From an uncultured Prevotella sp. (GTDB lineage Bacteria > Bacteroidota > Bacteroidia > Bacteroidales > Bacteroidaceae): 64,000 nt of DNA. Made by a program: the position numbers and the translations under genes. Every line of letters starts with the position of its first letter. The stretch's first letter is position 1. The stretch is taken from NCBI GenBank assembly GCA_902800365.1, contig CADCEF010000003.1, forward strand, positions 32,555 through 96,554, read 5' to 3'. Under the pieces are notes generated by a model that ran no database searches, was not told where the DNA came from, and worked only from the letters and a program-made list of their open reading frames with translations. Shown here in pieces: positions 34,805 through 43,101 of the stretch.

Positions 34805-35711
34805 TGTTTTTCTTCTTTTTATGTTGGTGATACTTTGTGCGATATTCCATTGGCGTCATGCCCGTGTGTTCCTTGAAATACTTGCCAAAGAACGATGCGT
34901 TGGCAAAGTGCAGGTCATCGGCTATCTGCTGCATGGTCATATCGGTATAGCGCAGTCTGTTCTCTATCGCCTTTAGCGTGAAAAAGGCCACCATCACGCT
35001 GGGTTTACGGTTCATAGTGTCCATAAGCAACTTCGACAGGTACTTTGGAGTTACGTTAAGCATCTTTGCAAACTCGTCTACACGGCGAATACGTCCGTCG
35101 CTCTGCTCAACAAGCTGTACAAAGCGGTCGGCCAGTTTCTTGCCGTGGAGTCCGCTATTATTAATAATGTTATCGTCTTTGAGTTTTTTGTTGCTGCGAC
35201 GCATTACTGATAGAACTTCAAGCAGGAATGTACCTACTATCGAATGAGTTATCTCAGCATAGAGCAGCTGTGAGCTGTTGCGCATGTGATAACATAGTTG
35301 CTGAAAGTAAGAATCGAACATTTTTACATCGGCATCGCTAAGTGCTACCTTGGGGTTGCTTTTAAGCGGGAACAAGTCGGCAAGACTGTTTTTTACACGC
35401 AGATTCATGTTCCACATTTCGCCACGTGAGAACCACAGTTCACGGCAATCGAAATCGGCCGATGACATGAAATTCTCGACAACCGAGTGGGCCATAAATA
35501 GAAACAGGTCATTCTTGCTTAGCTGTATGGTAAGCCCGTCGTACTCGAACTGGGCCACTCCTGCAGTGCATATAATAATGATGCCATGATCCAATGGACG
35601 TACTCTTCCTGCGGGAATGCCACCGAAGTGCTCCATAACCACCAGTTCATCGCTGTCGGCTATACGATAACAGCCTGTTCCTGTTTTTGGTTTTAAGTCT
35701 TTGATATTCAT
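34797..35711 (-). CDS. AraC family transcriptional regulator
   Basis: The 304-residue protein has an N-terminal cupin-like sensing domain (GVAQFEYDGLTIQLSKNDLF) and a C-terminal double helix-turn-helix, ending in MQQIADDLHFANASFFGKYF and HTGMTPMEYRTKYH. It overlaps the decayed mutase frame by 8 nt, so the two are co-expressed. A poly-Lys tail (KKKK) ends it. The effector is unknown. Confidence 0.92.
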   Translation of the reverse strand: MNIKDLKPKTGTGCYRIADSDELVVMEHFGGIPAGRVRPLDHGIIIICTAGVAQFEYDGLTIQLSKNDLFLFMAHSVVENFMSSADFDCRELWFSRGEMWNMNLRVKNSLADLFPLKSNPKVALSDADVKMFDSYFQQLCYHMRNSSQLLYAEITHSIVGTFLLEVLSVMRRSNKKLKDDNIINNSGLHGKKLADRFVQLVEQSDGRIRRVDEFAKMLNVTPKYLSKLLMDTMNRKPSVMVAFFTLKAIENRLRYTDMTMQQIADDLHFANASFFGKYFKEHTGMTPMEYRTKYHQHKKKKNND

Positions 35712-35741
35712 AAAATGTTCGATAAGTAATTATGTCGGGTG

Positions 35742-35749
35742 CAAAAGTA
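35742..35749 (-). promoter_or_regulatory. Promoter -7 element of the AraC gene
   Basis: The minus strand reads TACTTTTG, a TAnnTTTG match, 31 nt before the start at 35711. Confidence 0.55.
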
Positions 35750-35823
35750 GACATAAATTTTGAAATATCGATGTTCTTTGTGTCATATTATATGTTCGGA
35801 AGGTGACAAAAGATAATAAAAAA

Positions 35824-35849
35824 GATGCAGAACCTTGTGATCCTGCATC
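35824..35849. terminator. Terminator downstream of the leftward gene ending at 35875
   Basis: GATGCAG and CTGCATC pair over an 12-nt loop; A- and T-runs flank both sides. On the minus strand it closely matches the terminator at 32825-32850. Confidence 0.8.
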
Positions 35850-35874
35850 TTTTATTTATAATACTTTGTTTATA

Positions 35875-36384
35875 TTACTTAGCTTTGCACGATGCTATTA
35901 TCTTGTCAATAAGAGCCTTGTACTTGGCCTCATCTTTCTTCTGGAATTTCAGTTCTCCGCAGAAAGTCTTCTTGTCGGCAGTTACCGTACAGAATGTAAA
36001 CTTTACAGTAGGAATCTTATTGTCGTCGCATACAGGATCCTCTTCACCCTCCGAGCGGAACATCACGGTCTTACCCTTCAGCTCGGCAGCACCAGCTTTC
36101 CATCCGGTTGGTTCGCCAAACGAGCGCTCCACTAGTCCCTTCATACCTTCAGCCCAGTCCTTCAGCTCCTGTGCATTCATGTCCTGGTCGGCTATCGACA
36201 GACTGAAGAACTCTACTGCATCTTCGATTTTTGCGTTAAAGGCATCATCCATCCACTGCTCCTGAGCCTCGAACTCAGCAGGATACTGACAGCTGAACAA
36301 TTTGCCGTCGAATGTTTTCAACTCTTGCGCATTCACTGCGACACACATGGCTGCGAAAGCCACAAACATAATAAACTTTTTCAT
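35875..36384 (-). CDS. Small secreted protein of unknown function
   Basis: The 169-residue product has a clean signal peptide (MKKFIMFVAFAAMCVAVNAQ) and a mixed alpha/beta mature part with four cysteines, including the segments FSCQYPAEF, DPVCDDNK, FTFCTV and IIASCKAK, which could form disulfides in the periplasm. I do not recognise the family. It is monocistronic, with a minus-strand TATCTTTG promoter at 36430-36437 and a terminator. Confidence 0.8.
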   Translation of the reverse strand: MKKFIMFVAFAAMCVAVNAQELKTFDGKLFSCQYPAEFEAQEQWMDDAFNAKIEDAVEFFSLSIADQDMNAQELKDWAEGMKGLVERSFGEPTGWKAGAAELKGKTVMFRSEGEEDPVCDDNKIPTVKFTFCTVTADKKTFCGELKFQKKDEAKYKALIDKIIASCKAK

Positions 36385-36429
36385 GTTGTTAATTGTTTAA
36401 GTGATTAAATTGTTTTTATAATCCGGCTG

Positions 36430-36437
36430 CAAAGATA
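36430..36437 (-). promoter_or_regulatory. Promoter -7 element of the small secreted protein gene
   Basis: The minus strand reads TATCTTTG, 46 nt before the start at 36384. Confidence 0.6.
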
Positions 36438-36479
36438 CAAAAAAAACAATAATACCAAACTAATATTGTAATAATTATG

Positions 36480-36487
36480 TATCTTTG
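36480..36487 (+). promoter_or_regulatory. Promoter -7 element of the 49-residue protein/flavoprotein transcript
   Basis: TATCTTTG lies 32 nt before the chosen start at 36519. An ATG at 36477 lies upstream of the probable transcript start and is rejected on this ground. Confidence 0.65.
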
Positions 36488-36518
36488 CATGGTTTTAAAT
36501 ACATATACGCATACATCA

Positions 36519-36668
36519 ATGGGATACATGGATAAATTTACAAAGTCGGAAGACTATCGACGAGACGAACTGATACGCATCATCGAGCACTCAGTAGAGA
36601 ACCTCACTCTCAAGGAGCTCGAGGCACTATACTACGACATGACAACCAAGAACTTTATCAATGACTGA
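36519..36668 (+). CDS. Small acidic helical protein, unknown function
   Basis: From ATG 36519 the product has 49 residues (alternative start 36528). It is two charged amphipathic helices, YRRDELIRIIEHSVENL and KELEALYYDMTTKNF, without a membrane segment. The proper spacing from a promoter and the 21-nt gap to the flavoprotein gene support it as a real gene. The family is not recognised. Confidence 0.6.
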   Translation: MGYMDKFTKSEDYRRDELIRIIEHSVENLTLKELEALYYDMTTKNFIND

Positions 36669-36689
36669 GGATATTAATGATAGTTTATT

Positions 36690-37310
36690 ATGAAGGTTCT
36701 ACTAATTAATGGAAGTCCGAGAGAGAACGGCAATACGTTCACGGCATTAAGCGAGGTGGCTAAAACACTCAATAGCGAGGGTATCGATACAGAAATCATC
36801 AGTATCGGCAAGATGGCCGTGCAAGGATGTATCGCATGTGGCATGTGTGGTCGCAATGGCGCAAGATGCACATTCCACGACGACCTATATTATAAGGTAT
36901 GGCGCGCAGTAAAAGACGGCATCGACGGACTGGTGGTCGGATCGCCAGTGTATTATGGTGGTCCCAATGGGTCGCTTTGCGCCCTACTCGACCGTGTATT
37001 CTATTCGCTCTCAGGCGAACTCCGTTTCAAGCCAGCTGCCAGTGTAGTGGTATGTCGTAGAGGCGGAGCGTCGGCAGCATTCGATCGTCTGAACAAGTAT
37101 TTCACCATGACCAACATGCCCTTGGTAAGCTCGCAATACTGGAACATGGTTTACGGCCAGACTCCAGGACAAGCCGCTCTGGATGAAGAAGGAATGCAAA
37201 CCATGCGCACCCTTGCCCGCAATATGGCGTGGATGCTCCGCAAACTAAACGTCAGCAAGGAAGGGCATCCCCAGCTCGAAAGCCCATTAAGAACTAATTT
37301 TATAAGATAA
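36690..37310 (+). CDS. Iron-sulfur flavoprotein / flavodoxin-fold NAD(P)H oxidoreductase
   Basis: The 206-residue protein has the FMN-binding loop LINGSPRENGNTFTAL at its N-terminus and a compact cysteine cluster GCIACGMCGRNGARC (C-x2-C-x2-C-x6-C) near residue 50, which matches the [4Fe-4S] motif of iron-sulfur flavoproteins. GSPVYYGG is the second FMN contact. It probably transfers electrons from NAD(P)H or ferredoxin to quinones or nitro compounds in the cytoplasm; the substrate is unknown. Confidence 0.87.
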   Translation: MKVLLINGSPRENGNTFTALSEVAKTLNSEGIDTEIISIGKMAVQGCIACGMCGRNGARCTFHDDLYYKVWRAVKDGIDGLVVGSPVYYGGPNGSLCALLDRVFYSLSGELRFKPAASVVVCRRGGASAAFDRLNKYFTMTNMPLVSSQYWNMVYGQTPGQAALDEEGMQTMRTLARNMAWMLRKLNVSKEGHPQLESPLRTNFIR

Positions 37311-37328
37311 AATCGAAAAATATATTCA

Positions 37329-37634
37329 ATGAATCTGCCTAAGTTTATAATTACGATGGACGGCTACTTCCGCCTAGGTATGGTAAATCAGCATAAAGAT
37401 TTGCTATTGCCTGGCGACCAGTGTATTGGCGGTGGCTACTACCACTTCGATTACACATCAAACCGAATCATCCTCGATCGTTCATCTTACGACTTCGGTA
37501 TTCCCAAATGGCATCTGCTGGAAGTATTGAAAGTATCCTCAGTATATCACGGTTTGCGATTAGTATACTTCTATGACGACGACCGAGAATTCGACGTCAG
37601 CCAAGAATTACAAATAGAATACGTTGACGAATAA
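37329..37634 (+). CDS. Small conserved-looking protein, unknown function
   Basis: The 101-residue product is rich in aromatic and acidic residues (GGGYYHFDYTSNRIILDRSSYDFG, VYFYDDDREFDV), with no signal or membrane segment, and looks like a compact beta domain. It follows the flavoprotein gene by 18 nt and is probably on the same mRNA. No family is recognised. Confidence 0.7.
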   Translation: MNLPKFIITMDGYFRLGMVNQHKDLLLPGDQCIGGGYYHFDYTSNRIILDRSSYDFGIPKWHLLEVLKVSSVYHGLRLVYFYDDDREFDVSQELQIEYVDE

Positions 37635-37664
37635 ACGATTTAATTGAAACTCTTTCGCAATAAT

Positions 37665-38762
37665 TTATTTGAAAATACTCTCAAGCTTTTTTGTTAGTGT
37701 TCTTTCACGTAGGTCGGCTGCTATGATTTTTCCTTGTGGGTCAATCAGCAGATTTGCGGGGATGGTGCTTATTCCGTAAATAGCACAAAGACGAGATTTC
37801 CTGCCTTGCAGTTCTGAGAGTTGTATGAACGGAGTACCAAAACTCTTGATTCCACTCTTCCACGCATCCATCTTGTCATCAATGGAAACAGCCAACACCT
37901 CAAAACCATTATCGCGGAAACGCTCATAGTTATTTAAGACATTGGGCATTTCCATCCTGCAAGGACGGCACCAACTTGCCCAAAAGTCAATCAGTACATA
38001 TTTACCCTGCCCACACCATTCACTAAGTCGGTGCTTCTTTCCATCGGGCGATAGCAGTATAACATCATCACAAAAGGTATTACCCATCTGTCGGCTGGAT
38101 AGCATCTTTAATCGTGCTTTAGTTGTGTTCAACAGAGGATGATTGTAATAATAAGCAGTACTGTCAATAGTAGATTTTAACTCCTCGTAGTCCATAAAGT
38201 CGTTGACGCCATCTAGATAGTAGGCTGCTATTACGTTATCAAGGTTATCTTTGATGATGGCTCTAGCATGTTCATTACTTGCTTCTTGATTTGCAGCTAT
38301 TTGCTGCTCCAATTCTATCTTCTTTGCTTCGTCTTTTGTATTTTTTCTGGAAATATACAGTCGATAGAACTCGTCAGAGAATCGATCGTTTTCTTTGTTG
38401 TAACGATAGAATTTTTCATTCAGCGGTGAGGCTGATAAGGAATCGTTTACGAAATCCATCGTAAGAGGCTCGCCATCGTTAAAGAACTGAATACTCATAG
38501 AACCAGAGCCAATCGAAAGCAGGTCGTATGCAGGACGTTTTCCACTTATAGCGAATCTCCCATCAGCAACGGCTGTACTGTCAAGCATTTCCCGTGCACT
38601 TAATCCATTACTCTTGTAGATATAGATTTTGCTAATACCGTCAGGTACGTTTCCACTTATTTGAAACGTCTTTTTATCATTCTGTGCATACGATAGCGAT
38701 GCTGTCAACAAAGCGACTAGCAGGCATAGGTAATACTGCAGGGTAAGTAACAATTTTCTCAT
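37665..38762 (-). CDS. TlpA-type periplasmic thiol-disulfide protein with DUF4369 domain
   Basis: The 365-residue product has a signal peptide (LLVALLTASLSYAQ), an N-terminal DUF4369 beta domain (FQISGNVPDGISKIYIY), a helical middle and a C-terminal thioredoxin fold with the active site WASWCRPC near residue 265 and the cis-proline segment ISTIPANLLID. It acts on disulfides or as a reductant in the periplasm. It lies 3 nt after a small membrane protein gene. It is separate from the TlpA cluster at 47-57 kb. Confidence 0.9.
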   Translation of the reverse strand: MRKLLLTLQYYLCLLVALLTASLSYAQNDKKTFQISGNVPDGISKIYIYKSNGLSAREMLDSTAVADGRFAISGKRPAYDLLSIGSGSMSIQFFNDGEPLTMDFVNDSLSASPLNEKFYRYNKENDRFSDEFYRLYISRKNTKDEAKKIELEQQIAANQEASNEHARAIIKDNLDNVIAAYYLDGVNDFMDYEELKSTIDSTAYYYNHPLLNTTKARLKMLSSRQMGNTFCDDVILLSPDGKKHRLSEWCGQGKYVLIDFWASWCRPCRMEMPNVLNNYERFRDNGFEVLAVSIDDKMDAWKSGIKSFGTPFIQLSELQGRKSRLCAIYGISTIPANLLIDPQGKIIAADLRERTLTKKLESIFK

Positions 38763-38765
38763 GTC

Positions 38766-39158
38766 TTATTCTGTTATTTTTTGATTTCTGAAATAGCCTG
38801 AAAGTAGCAATAATAATGCGGTGCTGGCAAGGATGCCATCTGCTATTCCTGCGGGAATCATGAATAGCATAAGGTTCATTGTTATCACGCAGTTTATTAC
38901 TGATAGGATGAATCCCCATTTCCGATTTTTAAGTACGCCCACTGCACCAATAACCCTTGTTACTCCAAAGATAACTGCCATTGGCAACATGAGTGCAAGG
39001 TTGTTTCTGAAGAAATCGAGAGAAAAAATGGGTGGAACATCTTCTGCATTACTGTTTGAAGCTACAAAGGGCATCAGCAGTAGTCCCGGTACAGCTTCCA
39101 TAAGTGCACCGTGGATTATCATAAGTATTGCGGCTATCTTTAATCTTTTGTTGGCCAT
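38766..39158 (-). CDS. Small four-helix membrane protein
   Basis: With the start at 39158 (MANKRLK) the product has 130 residues and four hydrophobic helices (around 8-30, 48-70, 75-95 and 100-122). Two glycine-rich phrases (GVTRVIGAVGVLKNRKWGF) resemble small DUF-type inner-membrane proteins. It is coupled to the TlpA gene. Function is unknown. Confidence 0.75.
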   Translation of the reverse strand: MANKRLKIAAILMIIHGALMEAVPGLLLMPFVASNSNAEDVPPIFSLDFFRNNLALMLPMAVIFGVTRVIGAVGVLKNRKWGFILSVINCVITMNLMLFMIPAGIADGILASTALLLLLSGYFRNQKITE

Positions 39159-39232
39159 AGTTTTATTGGTTGATACTTTCAATGGGCAAAAATAAACAAA
39201 AAAATTATAAGTTCCAAGTTTATAACCAAAAA

Positions 39233-39264
39233 TTTGGTATTTCGCTCGATTTGCACTATCTTTG
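39233..39264 (+). promoter_or_regulatory. Promoter of the esterase-like/BglX operon
   Basis: TTTG (39233-39236), 20 nt and TATCTTTG (39257-39264) match the consensus exactly, 37 nt before the ATG at 39302. A divergent minus-strand TATTTTTG lies at 39187-39194. Confidence 0.8.
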
Positions 39265-39301
39265 CACAGTGAATAAAACTCTTAATCAAACCAATAAAAA
39301 T

Positions 39302-40150
39302 ATGAGAAAACTGTTACTTACCCTGCTTTTTGTGCCTGTGATGGCCTCGGCACAGAAGCAATTATTCCTTCCTACAGGTGATTCTTCGGCCGACGAGAAG
39401 GACCAACCTATGATTGAGGTTTATTTACCAAAACCAGAGGTTGCTAACGGATGCGCCGTAGTGCTCTGTCCTGGTGGCGCGATGCGTTGGCTGTCGTGGG
39501 AGAGCGATGTAGTAAAGATGGCAGCATTTTTGAATGAGCACGGCATTGCCGCAATAGGTTTACGATACCACCTTAATAAGTTCCCAATGCCACAGGGGAT
39601 AAAAATTCCGCCAATGGTCGACGTGACACATCCAGAAGCATTCCCGCAGGCTGATGCCAATCCAATGCACACTCCACAGGGTGATTCTATCATTTGTCTT
39701 GCAGCATTTGATGCTGTTGCTGCACTACACAAAGTGAGAGATCATGCTGAAGAGTGGCATATCGACAAGAACAAGGTTGGCTTTCTTGGTTTCTCGGCAG
39801 GTGGCGGTGTTGCTATAGCTGCTACAATGTTGTCGATGCAGGCCGGAGCTGCTGAGGAGAAACCAGACTTTCTCTGCACCAATTTTGGTCCTTCACTAGG
39901 TCCTGTCGAAATTACAAAGGATTATCCTCCTTTACTCATAATGACGCGTGCCGACCATCCCAATGTGGCAGCTGGTCTCGTAGCTCTTTTCATGGAATGG
40001 AAGAAGGCTGGAGCAGATGCCGAATTACATATCTACGGTGATGGTAAAGGCCCATACGAGTTGATGCCACAAACCGGCGAGACAACTACCGAAACGTGGA
40101 GCATCCAACTGCTCCAATGGCTTAAAGCCAAAAGGTTTTTGAACGAATAA
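39302..40150 (+). CDS. Secreted alpha/beta-hydrolase (esterase-like), catalytic histidine not evident
   Basis: The frame is open from 39170, but the promoter sets the start at 39302. The 282-residue product has a signal peptide (LLLTLLFVPVMASAQ) and the acetyl-esterase fold, with the nucleophile serine in GFSAGGG and the oxyanion strand VVLCPGGAM. In relatives the catalytic histidine sits in a GHGF-type motif after the last strand; here that place reads HIYGDGKGPYELM. Either the histidine moved or activity is lost. It precedes the BglX-type gene by 11 nt, which suggests deacetylation or debranching of the same oligosaccharides. Confidence 0.82.
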   Translation: MRKLLLTLLFVPVMASAQKQLFLPTGDSSADEKDQPMIEVYLPKPEVANGCAVVLCPGGAMRWLSWESDVVKMAAFLNEHGIAAIGLRYHLNKFPMPQGIKIPPMVDVTHPEAFPQADANPMHTPQGDSIICLAAFDAVAALHKVRDHAEEWHIDKNKVGFLGFSAGGGVAIAATMLSMQAGAAEEKPDFLCTNFGPSLGPVEITKDYPPLLIMTRADHPNVAAGLVALFMEWKKAGADAELHIYGDGKGPYELMPQTGETTTETWSIQLLQWLKAKRFLNE

Positions 40151-40161
40151 AAATATACTAT

Positions 40162-42405
40162 ATGAAACTAAGAACTCTTTTTGCTGGAGCATTGATGCTC
40201 ATGACAGGACTTAGCGCTAATGCTGAGAACAAGAATCCGGATTTCATCAGCCAACTGATGGCAAAGATGACTGTTGAGGAGAAACTTGGCCAATTAAATT
40301 TGTTGCCAGGCACATCGGCTACTACGGGCGAACTTAAAAACAGTCCGCTTTTGCAGTTGGTGGCTCAGGGTAAACTGGGCACTATACTCAACCAGACGGG
40401 TGTTGACGGCATTCGCCAACTTCAGGATGCCGCCGTAAAGAAAAGTCGTCTTGGCATACCATTGCTTATCGGTATGGACGTGATACATGGCTACGAGACG
40501 ATATTCCCCATACCATTGGGTATGTCGTGTAGTTGGGACCTGCAGGCCATCGAGCAGGCTGCAAGGATTGCTGCCAAGGAAGCAACAGCCGATGGCATCT
40601 GCTGGACATATAGCCCGATGGTAGACATAGCATTAGATGCCCGTTGGGGACGTATTGCCGAGGGGAATGGCGAGGACCCGTTCTTGGGCTCGCGTATCGC
40701 AGAGGCTCTGGTTCGTGGCTATCAAGGCGACTTTGGACCTGAGAACATGATGGCTTGCGTAAAGCACTATGCACTATACGGTGGCGCCGAGGCTGGTCGC
40801 GATTATAACACTGTGGATATGAGTCATATCCGAATGTACAACCAGTTCTTCCCACCATACGAGGCTGCTGCTAAGGCCGGAGCAGGATCGGTGATGACAT
40901 CGTTTAACATCGTAGATTATATCCCCGCGACCGCCAACCGATGGCTTATCGATGATGTGCTGCGTAAGCAATGGGGATGGGATGGTTTTGTGGTTACCGA
41001 CTATGGTGCTATAGCAGAGATTATCAAGCACGGACTTGGCGACCTTAGCCAGGCATCAGTATTGGCTCTGAAGGCAGGAACCGATATGGACATGTGCTCA
41101 GAAGGCTTTATCAATACACTGGAGCAATCGCTAAAAGAAGGCAAGGTGACAATGGCTGAGATTGATCAGGCATGCCGCCGAGTGCTTGAGGCGAAATACA
41201 AGCTTGGGCTGTTTGACAATCCCTATCGTTTCCTCGACAAGAAGCGTCGTGCTAAGGACATCTATACTCCAGAACACAGAAAGGCAGCACGCGAACTTGC
41301 TGCTGAGAGTTTTGTGCTGCTGAAAAACGAGAATAATCTGCTTCCGCTGAAGAAACAGGGTAAGATAGCCCTCATTGGTCCGATGGCCGACAACCGCATC
41401 AACATGGTTGGCACATGGGCTCCCACAGCTGCTAATCAGAAATACGCCACGCTGAAGGAGGCTATGGAGAAGGCACTGGCTGGACGTGCCACACTTAGTT
41501 GTGCTCAGGGATGCAATTTTACCAGCGATTCTACTCTGCAGAAGGATGCTGGCTTTTATCGTGCCACACCTTTCAAGGATAGTGAAAAGCTTAAGCGTGA
41601 AGCTATAGAAACAGCTAAGGATGCCGACGTGATAATATGTGCCATGGGCGAATCGGCCGAGATGAGTGGCGAGAGCAGCAGTCGTGCCACACTGGAGATA
41701 TTTGATGTACAAAAGGAATTGCTGGAGTCGCTACTTGAACTGGGCAAGCCTATCGTTCTGCTTAACTTTGCCGGACGCCCCACTGTCATGACATGGGAGC
41801 AGAACCATTTGCCTGCCATCCTGCAGGTTTGGTTTGGAGGCAGCGAGGCTGGCGATGCCATCTGCGACGTGATATTCGGCGACAAGGTGCCTAGTGGCAA
41901 ACTCACTACATCGATGCCGCAAACCACTGGTCAGGAGCCGTTATACTACAACTATCTGCCCACAGGTCGTCCGGTAGGCGAAGATCGTAAAGACTTTGCT
42001 AAGTTCGGCAGCAATTACTTTGATGTTCGTAATGATCCGCTCTATCCGTTCGGTTTCGGACTTAGCTACACCACATTTGAATACAGTGATGTTAAACTTG
42101 ACGGTCGTACGGCATCGGTTACAGTAAAGAATACGGGCTACTATGATGCCGATGAGATAGTACAGCTGTACATACACGATGTGGTAGCCAGCATAACCCG
42201 CCCGGTAAAGGAGTTGAAGGGCTTTGAGCGTATCCACCTTAAGAAGGGCGAAAGCAGAGTGGTAAGGTTTGAGATTACAGACGATATGCTGAAGTTCTAC
42301 GACCACGATCTCAACTATGTGCTGGAGCCTGGCGAATTCGAAGTTATGATAGGCCCTGACAGCAGCCTGAAGAACCTTAAAAAGGCAATACTCAGACATA
42401 ATTAA
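40162..42405 (+). CDS. bglX: Periplasmic GH3 beta-glucosidase, BglX type
   Basis: The 747-residue protein has a signal peptide, the GH3 barrel (MDVIHGYETIFPIPLGMS, CVKHYALYGGAEAGRDYN), the nucleophile aspartate in VVTDYGA near residue 285, the second domain with the acid/base region GESAEMSGESSSRA, and a C-terminal fibronectin-III-like domain (PFGFGLSYTTFEYS). Length and motif order match BglX. It hydrolyses beta-linked gluco- or xylo-oligosaccharides in the periplasm. It is co-transcribed with the esterase-like gene upstream and the AlkZ-related gene 7 nt downstream. Confidence 0.93.
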   Translation: MKLRTLFAGALMLMTGLSANAENKNPDFISQLMAKMTVEEKLGQLNLLPGTSATTGELKNSPLLQLVAQGKLGTILNQTGVDGIRQLQDAAVKKSRLGIPLLIGMDVIHGYETIFPIPLGMSCSWDLQAIEQAARIAAKEATADGICWTYSPMVDIALDARWGRIAEGNGEDPFLGSRIAEALVRGYQGDFGPENMMACVKHYALYGGAEAGRDYNTVDMSHIRMYNQFFPPYEAAAKAGAGSVMTSFNIVDYIPATANRWLIDDVLRKQWGWDGFVVTDYGAIAEIIKHGLGDLSQASVLALKAGTDMDMCSEGFINTLEQSLKEGKVTMAEIDQACRRVLEAKYKLGLFDNPYRFLDKKRRAKDIYTPEHRKAARELAAESFVLLKNENNLLPLKKQGKIALIGPMADNRINMVGTWAPTAANQKYATLKEAMEKALAGRATLSCAQGCNFTSDSTLQKDAGFYRATPFKDSEKLKREAIETAKDADVIICAMGESAEMSGESSSRATLEIFDVQKELLESLLELGKPIVLLNFAGRPTVMTWEQNHLPAILQVWFGGSEAGDAICDVIFGDKVPSGKLTTSMPQTTGQEPLYYNYLPTGRPVGEDRKDFAKFGSNYFDVRNDPLYPFGFGLSYTTFEYSDVKLDGRTASVTVKNTGYYDADEIVQLYIHDVVASITRPVKELKGFERIHLKKGESRVVRFEITDDMLKFYDHDLNYVLEPGEFEVMIGPDSSLKNLKKAILRHN

Positions 42406-42412
42406 AGAACTG

Positions 42413-43075
42413 ATGGAGGAAATACATAACAGTGCGCAGCTGATTGAACTGATTGACAGAATTGGTTTTCTGCCACTGCTGGATAGTGGTATACACGGTT
42501 TCTCGGCCGAGGATATCGTGGCAGCCGACTGTCGGTATGTGGTGTTCCCTGAAGGAGGATGGGACTGGCCGCTGTGGAAGTGGAAAGGCAGTATCATAAC
42601 CGAGGGGCAACATGTATATGGTAAGTTCTTTGCAGGCAAGGCAGGATTTATCAGTCGTGAGTGGTGGCCTGACTTCTGCAACTATCGCCGCAACAAGCAT
42701 CCTGAGCCCGAAGAGGGGAGCATAGAGGATGCTATATTGTTAACGCTTGCAGAACAGGGGAGTCTTATCACGCGCGAACTGCGAGCATTATGCGGGTTTA
42801 CTGGACCGAAGATGCGTAGTAAATTTGACGGGTACGTTACCCGACTGCAGATGGCAACGCGTATAGTGACAGAAGACTTTGTGTATCCTGTAGACCGCCA
42901 CAACAATGAATACGGCTGGGGGTGGTCATTGTTAACCACCCCCGAGCAACTCTACGGTAGAGATGCAAACCTGTGTAATCGCACTCCCGAAGAATCATTC
43001 GCCCGTATCTGTGCTCACATGCATACAATATGCCCCTATGCCTCAGACACCCAGATACAGAAAATGCTAAGATAA
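42413..43075 (+). CDS. AlkZ-related winged-helix-like protein
   Basis: The 220-residue product resembles short Bacteroidetes proteins annotated as AlkZ-related (DNA glycosylase winged-helix superfamily). Supporting stretches are VYGKFFAGKAGFISREWWPDF, the LITRELRALCGFTGP helix-turn-helix-like segment and a tryptophan-rich stretch. The QxQ-type catalytic site of AlkZ/YcaQ is not apparent. It starts 7 nt after bglX, probably by chance of operon growth. Function is uncertain. Confidence 0.6.
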   Translation: MEEIHNSAQLIELIDRIGFLPLLDSGIHGFSAEDIVAADCRYVVFPEGGWDWPLWKWKGSIITEGQHVYGKFFAGKAGFISREWWPDFCNYRRNKHPEPEEGSIEDAILLTLAEQGSLITRELRALCGFTGPKMRSKFDGYVTRLQMATRIVTEDFVYPVDRHNNEYGWGWSLLTTPEQLYGRDANLCNRTPEESFARICAHMHTICPYASDTQIQKMLR

Positions 43076-43101
43076 GATTTTGCAGGAAATCAATGTTATT
43101 T

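Noticed and set aside
36477-36518. Earlier start codons of the 49-residue protein
   Set aside because: The ATG at 36477 lies upstream of the -7 box and the one at 36489 almost touches it, so neither is likely to be in a usable position on the transcript.
39170-39301. 44-codon extension of the esterase-like protein
   Set aside because: It runs through the consensus promoter at 39233-39264 and lies before a normal signal peptide.
41941-42681. 246-codon minus-strand frame opposite bglX and the AlkZ-related gene
   Set aside because: It spans two real genes on the other strand and shows no protein-like features.
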